64,000 bases of DNA, from positions 186,001-250,000 of the forward strand of contig NZ_JAARLZ010000005.1 of NCBI RefSeq assembly GCF_011759365.1, read 5' to 3'. Each line of letters begins with the position of its first letter. The first letter of the stretch is position 1. The DNA is from Luteibacter anthropi (GTDB taxonomy: Bacteria > Pseudomonadota > Gammaproteobacteria > Xanthomonadales > Rhodanobacteraceae). The notes under the pieces are model-generated. The model was not told the origin of the DNA. It searched no databases and worked only from the letters and a program-made list of their open reading frames with translations. Positions 17,528-25,230 of the stretch are shown one piece after another. The translations under genes and the position numbers were made by a program.

Positions 17528-18127
17528 TCAGGCACTCAGGGTCAGGCGCTGCATGGATACCTGTACCAGCGACTCGAACACGCGAGGATCCCCGAACCCT
17601 CGCGCAGCCAGCATGGCCCCATGTATCGAAGACATGAAGAACTTCGCTTCGATCAGAGGGCTGGCCTCCAGACGAAACTGTCCCTTGGCCACCCCGCGCT
17701 CCAGGATCGACGTGAGCCACGCCGTAAGGTCCTCGAAGTGCCCCTGCACCTCCGAGACCACCTCGGCAGGAAGGCTCGGAATCTCCGCGGCCAGCATGGC
17801 GCAGATGCAGAACGAAGACGTGCGATTCTTGATGCACGTGGACCAGTAGTCGGCATAAGCCTTCAACTCTGCCGCCGGGTCAGCGATCTGCCGATCCAGC
17901 AGGGCCAAGCCTTCGCGGGCTTCTGCCCGATACCGCGCTATCACCTCGCGTACCAGGTCAGCCTTGGCGGGGAAATGGTAGTGAATGCTCGCCTTGCTGA
18001 TCTTCACGCTTGCGGATATGTCCGCATAGCTGAAGCCGTTATATCCGCCCGTCTCCAGCAGTGCGCGAGTGACCGACACGATTTCGGCGGCTTTCGGGGA
18101 AAGCTCTGCGTACATGGCCCATACCAT
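17528..18127 (-). CDS. TetR/AcrR family regulator of the adjacent membrane protein
   Basis: A 199-residue repressor with the TetR helix-turn-helix at about residues 10-58 (GFSYADISASVKISKASIHYHFPAKADL, split here by family convention into helices 2 and 3) and a helical ligand domain carrying Cys-Ile-Cys in the middle. It is divergent from the membrane protein gene at 18536. Three copies of a 14-bp element lie in the 408-bp gap, one close to each gene start and one between, which is strong support for autoregulation plus repression of the neighbour. Alternative start at 18115. Confidence 0.88.
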   Translation of the reverse strand: MVWAMYAELSPKAAEIVSVTRALLETGGYNGFSYADISASVKISKASIHYHFPAKADLVREVIARYRAEAREGLALLDRQIADPAAELKAYADYWSTCIKNRTSSFCICAMLAAEIPSLPAEVVSEVQGHFEDLTAWLTSILERGVAKGQFRLEASPLIEAKFFMSSIHGAMLAARGFGDPRVFESLVQVSMQRLTLSA

Positions 18128-18148
18128 CCAAGTTGCTCTTGAACGATT

Positions 18149-18162
18149 CTACCAGTAGGTAG
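18149..18162 (-). promoter_or_regulatory. TetR operator copy 1
   Basis: Minus strand CTACCTACTGGTAG, 21 bp upstream of the TetR start codon. It matches the consensus CTACCTACTNNTAG shared by all three sites; placement suits autoregulation. Confidence 0.65.
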
Positions 18163-18336
18163 GTAATTGATCAAAATCGAGCAGCGGTGGGGAATTCTTG
18201 TGCCAGTCTGCGTCGGCAATATACGTTGTATACCCACTATCCGGCCGCTTGATTGGGCTTACCCGAATAGAAAGGCGGCGCAGCTCGTGAGGCTTGTGAA
18301 CACCGAACTACGGCCCCGTAGCGGCATATTGAATAT

Positions 18337-18350
18337 CTACCTACTAGTAG
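18337..18350 (+). promoter_or_regulatory. TetR operator copy 2
   Basis: CTACCTACTAGTAG, whose inner part CCTACTAGTAGG is a perfect 12-bp palindrome. It lies in the middle of the divergent gap. Confidence 0.65.
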
Positions 18351-18479
18351 GCTAGCATCTGTGGGCACGCTCAAAAGGTGACGGAAAAGCGCTTCCATTC
18401 AGACAACCCCTAGCCTTGATGCTTTGAAACTTGATTCCGGCCTCTCGGCAAAAAGCCAGGGAGGCTACGACTCCAAAAC

Positions 18480-18493
18480 CTACCTACTACTAG
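18480..18493 (+). promoter_or_regulatory. TetR operator copy 3
   Basis: CTACCTACTACTAG, 42 bp before the start codon of the membrane protein gene, overlapping the expected promoter (TAGATATAC follows directly). Confidence 0.65.
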
Positions 18494-18535
18494 ATATACG
18501 CGATTCCTACATCGCCAACCGCCTGGAGAACTGAC

Positions 18536-19117
18536 ATGCAAAGCCCCGCCCCAGCCGCTGATCGCTCACTAAATAAATGGCTCCAGACCTACTACTTCCT
18601 GCGAACGGGAGTCTCGATAGCATGGATTGCTCTGGCGGCACTCGTGGGCAGGCACAACCCCGCTATCGGAGCGGCCCTGCTTGTCGTCTACCCGACGTGG
18701 GACGCGTTGGCCAACTATCTCGATGCCCGCAGAAGCGGTGGTCTTGCCGCCAATCCATCGCAGAAGTTCAACTTCATCGTCAGCATCGTCATCGCACTTG
18801 CCGTCTGCTGGGCGCTTACCGTCGGCATGCCCGCCGTCATCACAGTGTTCGGCGCCTGGGCAATCTTCTCCGGCTTGCTGCAGCTTGCCACTGCCGTACG
18901 GCGCTGGAAAACCACGAGCGGGCAATGGCCGATGGTTCTCAGCGGCGCTCAGTCAGCGCTTGCAGGCGGCTTCATGTTTCATCAGGCGCATAGCAGTGCG
19001 CCGTTGGACGTGACCACGATTGCGCCCTACGCCGGCTTTGGCGCGTTCTACTTCCTCATCTCGGCGGTCTGGATGACTGTAAAGAATTTTCGCCAGCGAT
19101 CCGCGTTGGCCGACTGA
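18536..19117 (+). CDS. DUF308-like integral membrane protein under TetR control
   Basis: A 193-residue protein with five or six hydrophobic helices and short loops, started at an ATG with GGAGAACTGAC upstream. The helix pattern and the WAIFSGLLQLATAVRRWK segment recall DUF308/HdeD-like membrane proteins, which are linked to acid or envelope stress. The similarity is by pattern only. The operator arrangement indicates that it is the main target of the divergent TetR repressor, so it is probably induced by a compound that the repressor binds. Confidence 0.65.
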   Translation: MQSPAPAADRSLNKWLQTYYFLRTGVSIAWIALAALVGRHNPAIGAALLVVYPTWDALANYLDARRSGGLAANPSQKFNFIVSIVIALAVCWALTVGMPAVITVFGAWAIFSGLLQLATAVRRWKTTSGQWPMVLSGAQSALAGGFMFHQAHSSAPLDVTTIAPYAGFGAFYFLISAVWMTVKNFRQRSALAD

Positions 19118-19316
19118 AGGGCGCTGGATGCCGGACATGGAATGCGTTGTCGTGCATTGACAGCGCACTTGAACTCTTCAGGTGCCCTCACGGTCAGACA
19201 TGCGAACTGACATTACTGAGGGGCACCTCGATAACCCGAACGTGATCGCGCACTGCTCTCAATCATGCATCGTGAGGTAACACATCCTGCCGTCAGCACA
19301 TCTAGCAAGGCTGGAC

Positions 19317-19745
19317 TCACAGTACAGAACGCTGCCATTTATCCTTGTAGTTGAGGAATTCTTTCCTTTTAATTTTCCACGCGCCAGATTCGAGATTCAA
19401 TGTGAATCGAGATATCGTTTGGAGCCCAGTTTTCTGGTGAATGGTGAACATCGCATCACCATCAGTAAATTCCGCACTACCTTCAATATCGCTGTCCGGG
19501 TCATACGTCGATAGATCAGAGCAACCAAGATCAATTAGACGACCTTGGTTTGTTTTATCCTGGAGCGACCATTTTTCCAGAACCTCCGAAAGCTCTTTAC
19601 GACCTTGATTGTCTATGAGTGTGGCGTCGCGCCCGTTTTTCACTGCGTCGAGCTTTTCATGATAGAAACCCAACTCCCACCGCTTCATGTCCGCCATGAA
19701 TGTGCGCAAAGCGCTTCGCGCTTGTTCCAAATCATCATCCGTCAT
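19317..19745 (-). CDS. NTF2-fold immunity protein (Imm-NTF2 type)
   Basis: A 142-residue cytosolic protein of lower GC than its surroundings. The N-terminal helix with F-x-x-x-M-x-x-W-E-x-x-FY (FMADMKRWELGFY), the central YDPDSDIEG and the end W-x-I-x-R-K-E-F followed by KDKW match the NTF2-fold immunity family (Imm-NTF2). Such proteins neutralise polymorphic toxins of contact-dependent or secretion-system weapons. No matching toxin gene is next to it, so it looks like an orphan immunity gene guarding against toxins of rivals. It sits just outside the left attachment site of the integrated island. Confidence 0.65.
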   Translation of the reverse strand: MTDDDLEQARSALRTFMADMKRWELGFYHEKLDAVKNGRDATLIDNQGRKELSEVLEKWSLQDKTNQGRLIDLGCSDLSTYDPDSDIEGSAEFTDGDAMFTIHQKTGLQTISRFTLNLESGAWKIKRKEFLNYKDKWQRSVL

Positions 19746-19830
19746 CTCGAATCCTTGGTTGCTGAATTTACTCCCTGGATCCTTTCGCCCGTTCTAGAAG
19801 GCGTCGTGATCCTTCAAAACGGCTGGTAGC

Positions 19831-20187
19831 TTAGAGTGCATCCGGCACGAACTTGACCAGGCATTGATGCTTACGTAACTTCGCTTCCGGGATGGTCACC
19901 GCTGGCGAACCACCGTAAGGTTCGCCGGTCTGGACATCCTCCGGATCCTTGAACACTCCAACGTGGTAGCTCGTGTCGCATTCGTCGTATTTGTCACATA
20001 CGGCTAGTTTCGTGCAGATGCCGTTTCCATCCCGCTCGTAGATGTAATAGGTCGCTCCAGAATATGGCGGCCGCGGGTAGGTCTCGGTGCGGACGCTGAT
20101 AGAGCCATGGTCGCTGGCACCGGCCGTGCCGGAAAGCGCTAGTGCGGCGATCACTGCCCAAACGCCCAAGCGTATTTGGATCGTCAT
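19831..20187 (-). CDS. Small exported protein of unknown function
   Basis: A 118-residue protein starting at an ATG with AGGA nine bases upstream. The first 24 residues form a Sec signal peptide (ALALSGTAGA before cleavage). The mature protein has four or five cysteines (CTKLAVCDKYDEC and a later one) likely to form disulfides, and a YYIYERDGNG stretch. It is placed next to an orphan immunity gene and an integrase relic, so it is probably accessory cargo of an older element. No family recognised. Confidence 0.55.
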   Translation of the reverse strand: MTIQIRLGVWAVIAALALSGTAGASDHGSISVRTETYPRPPYSGATYYIYERDGNGICTKLAVCDKYDECDTSYHVGVFKDPEDVQTGEPYGGSPAVTIPEAKLRKHQCLVKFVPDAL

Positions 20188-20259
20188 GTAGGTAGTCCTA
20201 TGGCATTGCCGTGGCTGGCCCATGGGGCCGTATCGCCTGGTCCTCGCCAAGAAGGGAAT

Positions 20260-20307
20260 ATGGCTAGCCCAATCTCCTTGCCGCAAGAGGTAATGAGAAA
20301 AATGCAT
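20260..20307 (-). pseudogene. Relic of a tyrosine integrase 5' end
   Basis: The minus strand from the ATG at 20307 reads MHFSHYLLRQGDW, which aligns with the start of the integrase at 33694 (MRLAHHLLRRPSGMW) and then loses similarity. The DNA upstream of both start codons is also related, and both starts are exactly 84 bp from a copy of the same attachment sequence. It is best explained as what remains of the integrase of an earlier element inserted at the same target. Confidence 0.6.
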
Positions 20308-20390
20308 GCTTGGAGTTAACCAGCCGAGCGGCCTGGCCGGCTCTATTAAGGCACTTGTAAGCGTCGGATAGAGCGAGAAGAACTTTGATT

Positions 20391-20415
20391 TGGCGGAGAG
20401 AGTGGGATTCAGCTC
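20391..20415 (-). repeat. attachment site copy (tRNA-Ser 3' end), left boundary of island 1
   Basis: Read on the minus strand, this 25-bp element ends GAATCCCACTCTCTCCGCCA, which is the 3' end of a bacterial tRNA-Ser: end of the T loop, CCAC of the T stem, TCTCTCC acceptor strand, discriminator G and CCA. Only one base of 25 differs from the copy at 33778-33802. The remainder of the tRNA is absent, as expected for a duplicated attachment site. Confidence 0.75.
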
Positions 20416-20576
20416 CACACACGTCCCACAGGCCCTCGCAGCACCTGGTTTCTGAGAGGCGCTGACCTCACTGGTTGACCACGGTCCGCTAACCGTATCA
20501 CGCAAGCGGCGAAATTGTGCAGACGCCGACAACGCGACCGATGTAAGTCATGTTTTTCTGTCGAGTCAACGTGACA

Positions 20577-21026
20577 TCAATCCTTTTGGTCATCGAGCTT
20601 AGTATTGGGCGGGATATCCGTCGGTTCCGCATCGGCATTGTTCGCCGCGGGCTTTACTTTCGCACTGCCGTGACCCTGGTGCTTTGACAAAGGCTCGCAG
20701 ATGTCACGGACGACACGACCTGTCTCTCTGCATGTTATGAATTCGTGGTATAGGTCCAACTTCCGATCAAGCGTCCGCTCAACGTAATGCCACTCCTTCG
20801 TTTCCCTGAAAAAGCTGAGCCGCTTTGTATACTTCACGCTGTCTCGATTTTTCTTCCCCCTCCTCGTCCCATCCCTCATGCGATAACCAATGACCTCGAT
20901 CGGGGTGAGCGAAATCTTGATGTGATCCCGTCCTTTTAGGCGTCTACCTCCGCACTTGGGACATGAGAAATTTATAGGGATCTCGGGGGTGAATTCGTGC
21001 CCACAATCTGTGCATTCGCAGAACAT
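20577..21026 (-). CDS. Zinc-ribbon protein of unknown function
   Basis: A 149-residue protein whose N-terminus carries two CxxC knuckles 16 residues apart (CTDC and CPKC), a rubredoxin-like zinc ribbon. A basic middle part follows (RDGTRRGKKNRDSVKYTKR) and the C-terminal 40 residues are low-complexity. This suggests nucleic-acid binding or a regulatory adapter role. It is the first cargo gene inside the left attachment site. Codon use and GC are a little lower than in flanking chromosome. Function unknown. Confidence 0.55.
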   Translation of the reverse strand: MFCECTDCGHEFTPEIPINFSCPKCGGRRLKGRDHIKISLTPIEVIGYRMRDGTRRGKKNRDSVKYTKRLSFFRETKEWHYVERTLDRKLDLYHEFITCRETGRVVRDICEPLSKHQGHGSAKVKPAANNADAEPTDIPPNTKLDDQKD

Positions 21027-21273
21027 CGTAGTCTTCTCATGAGGGGAGGATTTCGGCCTGCTGATGTCAGCGTGTAAGCAGGTCCTTAAGGCAAGGCTAT
21101 TGTCACTTAGCGAGTGCAGGCAACGCCGGTATGCGGATCGCAGCCGCTGTCCCAGATGAAACCGATAACCATCCGTCTCCCTGATCCTTGCGTCGCCTAA
21201 CTCACAGGCGCAATATCTTGCTGCCGGTCAAAGAGCCGGTCAACTCGATAAGAAGAAAATAGGGAGAGAGGAA

Positions 21274-21456
21274 ATGGGTGATTGGTCTGACGCGATGGAA
21301 GACGGTGTGATCTGCCGGGGATGTGCGATGCCCCTTGGCGACACGGGACCCAGGCTTTGTCCTAGCTGTGCGGCTCGTCAAGCCACTGAGGGCCGCGATC
21401 GTCTGGGCTCGACGTGGTTACCGAACAACGCTAAGGATCGGGGCAAACAGCGCTAA
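21274..21456 (+). CDS. Small zinc-ribbon protein
   Basis: A 60-residue protein with CRGC and CPSC knuckles 14 residues apart, hence a probable single zinc ribbon. The ribosome binding site AGAGAGGAA is strong. The C-terminus is basic. It may bind nucleic acid or be a cofactor of a neighbouring mobile-element function. A long hairpin follows about 50 bp after its stop. No family recognised. Confidence 0.5.
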   Translation: MGDWSDAMEDGVICRGCAMPLGDTGPRLCPSCAARQATEGRDRLGSTWLPNNAKDRGKQR

Positions 21457-21503
21457 GGCGCACCGTCGCCGGTCAGGGGCAGGAACATCTAACGGAGGCC
21501 GGC

Positions 21504-21533
21504 GCCGAACGTCGGAGATGTCCGATGTTCGGC
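21504..21533. terminator. Strong hairpin between convergent genes
   Basis: A 13-bp stem with one mismatch (GCCGAAC-g-TCGGA pairing with TCCGA-t-GTTCGGC) around a GATG loop. It lies between the small zinc-ribbon gene and the convergent exported protein gene, where it could end transcription from either side, although there is no T run. Confidence 0.5.
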
Positions 21534-21543
21534 ATCGGCCCGT

Positions 21544-21563
21544 CCGAAGGGCAGGCTCATCGC
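21544..21563 (+). repeat. 20-bp direct repeat, copy 1
   Basis: CCGAAGGGCAGGCTCATCGC, identical to 24524-24543. A looser match continues about 50 bp to the left of both copies. The two copies flank the protease and relaxation-protein segment. Confidence 0.6.
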
Positions 21564-21567
21564 CGCC

Positions 21568-22041
21568 CTACTCTTTGCCCAGCATGAAGTAACCGACCAA
21601 CACCTTTCCCTCGGACGTCTCGTAGGACTGCGCCACCGCGATCACGTCGCCGTGCGAAGTCCGCCAGATCGAGAGGTGGTGTGGCCCTTTCGCGTCCAGG
21701 TGATCGTAGAACTCCTTGGCCTCGAAGGTATCCACCATCGCGTTGCCCACCTCGGCGTGCAGCACCACCCACTGCGGGCCCGTCGCCGGATCGTAGCCAA
21801 CGCAATTGAAGATCCGGCGATCGGTGATGACATACCCTTCCCGTTTCACCTTGCCAGCCACCGCCGCAACCAGCGCCTCTTGCGCTTCGGCCTGATCCGT
21901 TGGGCCAAGCGGCGCGCGCGGACTGAAAGCTTCGGGAACGGGCAGCTGGTCGAGCGTCATGGATGCGTCCTTGGCCGGGGCAACGCCCACGAAGCCGATG
22001 CAGAAGAAAACAGCAGTGAGAATGCGCGTCATGGGTTTCAT
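21568..22041 (-). CDS. Exported protein next to calpain-like protease; candidate immunity or inhibitor
   Basis: A 157-residue protein with a Sec signal peptide (MTRILTAVFFCIGFVGVAPA, cleavage before KD). The mature part has a helical region (DQAEAQEALVAAVAGKVKR) and a mixed alpha-beta domain ending in LVGYFMLGKE. Its start is one base after the stop of the calpain-like protease gene on the same strand, so the two are co-transcribed and almost certainly function together. Known protease effectors are often paired with an exported inhibitor that protects the producer; that is the favoured reading here. No domain family is recognised, so the role is inferred from position. Confidence 0.55.
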   Translation of the reverse strand: MKPMTRILTAVFFCIGFVGVAPAKDASMTLDQLPVPEAFSPRAPLGPTDQAEAQEALVAAVAGKVKREGYVITDRRIFNCVGYDPATGPQWVVLHAEVGNAMVDTFEAKEFYDHLDAKGPHHLSIWRTSHGDVIAVAQSYETSEGKVLVGYFMLGKE

Positions 22042-22042
22042 A

Positions 22043-23179
22043 TCAGCGTGTCATCACCGGTCCGGAAATGGTCTGTTGCTGCGCCGCCTGTGACTGCTGT
22101 GCAACTTGGGCTTGGGCCTGCTGGGCCTGCTGAGCTTCCATCGCCTGATACTGCGCCTGCCCTTCTGCACAGAATGCCTGGCCATCTAGCGACTGCGCGA
22201 GAGCGGTCAGCGCGTGGCCCATGGCCTGAGGGTCGTTGAGGGAGGCCAGCAAACGGTCCATCGCGGGATCGCCCGTCCTCACTGCGGCAGCGTGTTCTTT
22301 CGCTGCCGGGTCTTGACCCTGCTCCGGTTTCGCCTCCTTGTCCTGCGTCCGAACTGGCGGCTTCGGACCGAACTCCAAATCGTCCACGTGGCCGTTGCCC
22401 AAGGCGGTTTTCAGATCCACTTTCACCAGGGGATCGGGAGACTCAATTCCCAACCCATGGGAAACGTTCATGCCCCACGGATTGCGCACCGTAACCGCAA
22501 CGTTACCTTGCGGGTCTTTGCTGATGCCCTCGACCATGTAGGCATGGCCCGAACCCCCGTCACCCTTGATCAACCCGTCGGTGGGCACGCTTGACATGTA
22601 GTTGGTGTTCAAGACCACCGGGCGGCCTTCGTCTAAAGCGCCATAGATGCGATCGTAGACCTTGTCCAGCGGCAGCCCCTTCGCTTCGTGTCCCGAGATC
22701 CGGCTCGACGTTTCTCCCGTCAGGGCATACATCGCCGACTTGGGATAACCCCCGTGCCCAATGCCATCCAACCCCTGGTCAATCGTCTCGTCTTTCTTTT
22801 TTGCCAAATCGGCATAGGCGGCCTCCATGACGGCCGGCCAGATGGGGCTGTGCTTCGCGCCGTGCGGCTCGATCAGGTTGTCGCTGAGCCGGATGTCCGC
22901 GCGGACATCGGCCTGACTGACCTGGACGTGGACCGGCTTCGCCTCGCTTTGCAGCCCAAGAAATCCGCCGTGCCCATGCTGATAAAGGGTGACGTTGAAA
23001 TTCTCAGACGCCGTATCGTAGGTGATCGCATCCTGGATGCGGCCGGGTTGCTGGTGAGCGAGCGATCCCAGGGGCGCGAGGAAGTAGCAATCTCCCAGAT
23101 CGCGCTGGTGGATGTCGGTGGGTTCCGGTCGGCCGCTGGGGCCGTAGAGGTCGGCGTCGGTCAATGTCGGGTCACCCAT
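22043..23179 (-). CDS. Calpain-like cysteine protease (peptidase family C2), candidate secreted effector
   Basis: A 378-residue protein started at the ATG that follows GGAG by seven bases. The catalytic triad of calpains is complete: Cys31 in DLGDCYFLAPLGSLA, His212 in GSGHAYMV and Asn233 in VRNPWG. The segment WPAVMEAAYADL also matches calpain cores. There is no signal peptide. The last 45 residues are a glutamine-alanine-rich tail (QQAQQAQAQVAQQ), a feature shared with many effectors of the Xanthomonadales killing type IV secretion system, though the classical XVIPCD motifs are not clear. Paired with the exported protein downstream, it looks like an effector-immunity unit carried as island cargo. 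Confidence 0.75.
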   Translation of the reverse strand: MGDPTLTDADLYGPSGRPEPTDIHQRDLGDCYFLAPLGSLAHQQPGRIQDAITYDTASENFNVTLYQHGHGGFLGLQSEAKPVHVQVSQADVRADIRLSDNLIEPHGAKHSPIWPAVMEAAYADLAKKKDETIDQGLDGIGHGGYPKSAMYALTGETSSRISGHEAKGLPLDKVYDRIYGALDEGRPVVLNTNYMSSVPTDGLIKGDGGSGHAYMVEGISKDPQGNVAVTVRNPWGMNVSHGLGIESPDPLVKVDLKTALGNGHVDDLEFGPKPPVRTQDKEAKPEQGQDPAAKEHAAAVRTGDPAMDRLLASLNDPQAMGHALTALAQSLDGQAFCAEGQAQYQAMEAQQAQQAQAQVAQQSQAAQQQTISGPVMTR

Positions 23180-23241
23180 CGCACGCTCCTTCGGCTTAGA
23201 CTCTGGGGCAAACATACCGGACCCACCCTGCGCAGGTAAAC

Positions 23242-23850
23242 ATGGACGCCAACCTTTCGCCGCTGATCGAAACCGCCAAGCAACTCGCCCTTCTGGCCGA
23301 AACCCTGGAGCGCCGGAGCGCCGCCGCCTCCTCTCACAGCGAGCAAACCACCCAGGCTCTGAGCCGAACGCTCGCCGGCATCAAGGCGGACGTGGATCGC
23401 ATCGTCCACGGCGCCAGCACACACGTCACCCAGTCTGCCCGGCAAGGCGTCGACGCCGCGCTACATGAGGGCGCCGGGAAGTTTGATCAAGCCGCCGCTC
23501 AGGCGGGCAGCAAGATGCAAGGCGTAACCCAGCGGCTCGATGAGGCGGTCGTTCGCGCTGCGGCGAGCCTGGAGCGTCAAGCCAAGTTGGCTTACTTGGC
23601 GGTGATGGGTGCGATGGTGCTCTTGGTCGCTGGCGGCGGTGCCGTGCTGTGGATGGAATGGCAAGCGTATGGCGATGCCCGAGCTCGAACCGCGGCGGCC
23701 AACGTGGACGCAGAAACGGCCACCGCCTACGCCGAGGTCCACATGACCTCATGCGGCGGCCACCCGTGCATCAAGCTGGATGCGAAGTCGCCAAGGTGGG
23801 GCGACAAGGGGCAATACGTCCTGGTGGACACCAAGCCTGCCGGAAAGTGA
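23242..23850 (+). CDS. Relaxation protein (mobilisation accessory membrane protein)
   Basis: A 202-residue protein: about 120 residues of coiled coil (SPLIETAKQLALLAETLERR and onwards), one membrane helix (about residues 115-138, LAVMGAMVLLVAGGGAVLW), and a short periplasmic or cytoplasmic domain with two cysteines ending DKGQYVLVDTKP. This layout and the C-terminal wording match small mobilisation proteins often annotated as relaxation protein that accompany MobA/MobL relaxases. It is divergent from the calpain-like gene (62 bp) and about 500 bp from the truncated relaxase, so it belongs to the mobilisation module of island 1. Confidence 0.65.
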   Translation: MDANLSPLIETAKQLALLAETLERRSAAASSHSEQTTQALSRTLAGIKADVDRIVHGASTHVTQSARQGVDAALHEGAGKFDQAAAQAGSKMQGVTQRLDEAVVRAAASLERQAKLAYLAVMGAMVLLVAGGGAVLWMEWQAYGDARARTAAANVDAETATAYAEVHMTSCGGHPCIKLDAKSPRWGDKGQYVLVDTKPAGK

Positions 23851-23948
23851 GCAGAGCGCCCGGCCGCGTCCGTTCGAAGGCGCATTCTAATTGGCCGGCG
23901 AAGAACACCGGCGACGCGTTCGAAGCAATGAGGCCCATATCGCGTGGC

Positions 23949-24383
23949 TCAGGTTTCTTCTTCGTCGTCTTCCAGGTCGTATTCAAAATACGTGGCGTAG
24001 CGATTGGGCTTGCCCCTCTTGCGCCACTCGACCGTCAACTTCTCGATGCCGGCCTTCACACCCTTGGTCCCTACACCATCGTCATCGGTGAGGAAAAGCA
24101 CATCGAATTCGTCGTAGTTATCGAGATCATCGATGGTGTCGTAAGTGCAAATGCGCCCCTTGCTATCGACCACGTAGGTCAGCAAGAAGACATCGCCATC
24201 TTCCTCTTTCGCCCACCGCTCCGGGCGCTGCTTCAACTCTTCTGAAATGGCCTGCGCCCTGTGCATCTTTATGGGTCGTGTGCCAATTTCCACGATGACC
24301 ACGTCGTGTTCCAAAAGATCGTCGCAGATGTTGCTGTTTGTTCGATCAGTATCCCAGTCGATCACGATGGTGCCAACGGGCAT
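23949..24383 (-). CDS. Acidic cytosolic protein of unknown function
   Basis: A 144-residue protein started at the ATG with AAGGAA upstream. It begins with a clean beta strand (GTIVIDWDTD), carries conserved-looking acid patches, and ends in a run of Asp/Glu (EYDLEDDEEET). Such acidic proteins are often immunity proteins or DNA mimics, but no family is recognised. Its 5' end overlaps the last 38 bases of the broken relaxase frame. It follows the relaxase in the same direction. Confidence 0.5.
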   Translation of the reverse strand: MPVGTIVIDWDTDRTNSNICDDLLEHDVVIVEIGTRPIKMHRAQAISEELKQRPERWAKEEDGDVFLLTYVVDSKGRICTYDTIDDLDNYDEFDVLFLTDDDGVGTKGVKAGIEKLTVEWRKRGKPNRYATYFEYDLEDDEEET

Positions 24384-25230
24384 AACATTCCTTAGTGTTG
24401 CCACCGCCGTGGTGGCCGAAGCCGATTTTGCGATACCAAGTTACCGCCAGCTTGCAGGCACGGAGAGTTAACTTGGAGGCCGAGACAGAACATCGGCAAG
24501 GTCGAGGCTCCGCCTCCGCCAACCCGAAGGGCAGGCTCATCGCGCAATTTGGTCCGCAGTCGACTGTCCAGTTCCGCGATGATCGACGCCAGCACATGCT
24601 CTGCGAATTCGATTGCCTTTGATCCCTCGCCAAGTCCGCCCACTTCTCGTTGAGCTGTTCGACGAACGCACCCGCGGTGTTCTTGTTGGAGAGCAGCACG
24701 AGCTTAGCGCCCGGGGCCCACCCCGACGTGCCGTCCTCACTAGCGATTTCTTCCAAGCGACGCGTCGGGAAATAGAGGTGCGCATGAAAACCTATTTTCT
24801 CTGCGGTCTTCTCTGCACCCAACGCATCGATGTGGCTGTCGCGGTGCAAACCCAGGGAGACCGCGGTGTGCAGCTGGCGGCAGATGAAGCGTGCCATTTC
24901 TTCTGCCATGTCTCCCGCTTGATGGTCCGTGAGGCCAAGTGGAATCGGAATTCTGTAATCCCTCGCCACCTGGCTGTCCTGCCGCTTTTCAGCGGCCTCC
25001 ACCCGGTTCCACAACTCTTCGGGATCCGTAGCCCACTCGGGGGCGCCTTCCGGCGCAATGGTCAGGGCCCGGACGATCTCCTCGCCCAGCTTGCGGCGGC
25101 GATAATCGTGCCAAACGCCGGTTCGCCGATCGAGCAAGCGAAGACCGAGGCGGTAGGCGACGCCAGCAACAGCGGAGTGGCCCGACGAACGCCGGTGGGT
25201 TTCGAGATGGGGGCGGGCGTGCAATGACAT
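24346..25230 (-). pseudogene. MobA/MobL-family relaxase, 3' part lost or frameshifted
   Basis: The gene starts at an ATG with a perfect AGGAGG. Residues 1 to about 200 are a MobA/MobL relaxase: SGHSAVAGVAYRLG and VWHDYRRRKLGEE at the front, and the metal-binding HUH-type motif in GFHAHLYFPTRRL. After NEKWADLA (about 24630) family similarity stops, the reading frame becomes arginine- and cysteine-rich nonsense, and a 20-bp repeat shared with 21544 lies inside this part. At 294 residues it is short for the family. Relaxases nick the transfer origin and lead DNA transfer; this one probably lost its C-terminal part through recombination. Confidence 0.75.
24524..24543 (+). repeat. 20-bp direct repeat, copy 2
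   Basis: CCGAAGGGCAGGCTCATCGC, identical to 21544-21563 and located inside the disrupted 3' part of the relaxase. The pair may mark the ends of an inserted or duplicated segment. Confidence 0.6.

Larger units (their letters stand above)
20188..20576. other. Left boundary of island 1: integrase relic and attachment site
   Basis: A 389-bp stretch without intact genes. It carries the leftover start of a tyrosine integrase (20260-20307) and, 84 bp from that start, a tRNA-Ser 3'-end copy (20391-20415). To the right of it no tRNA body is present. Confidence 0.6.

Noticed and set aside
20391-20415. Complete tRNA-Ser gene at the attachment copies
   Set aside because: Only the 3' end is present; no anticodon arm or D arm can be folded to the right of either copy.
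24392-24643. Alternative minus-strand frame considered as the true 3' end of the relaxase after a frameshift
   Set aside because: It begins well but soon reads a glycine-rich, family-free stretch through the direct repeat, so it does not restore a relaxase C-terminus.
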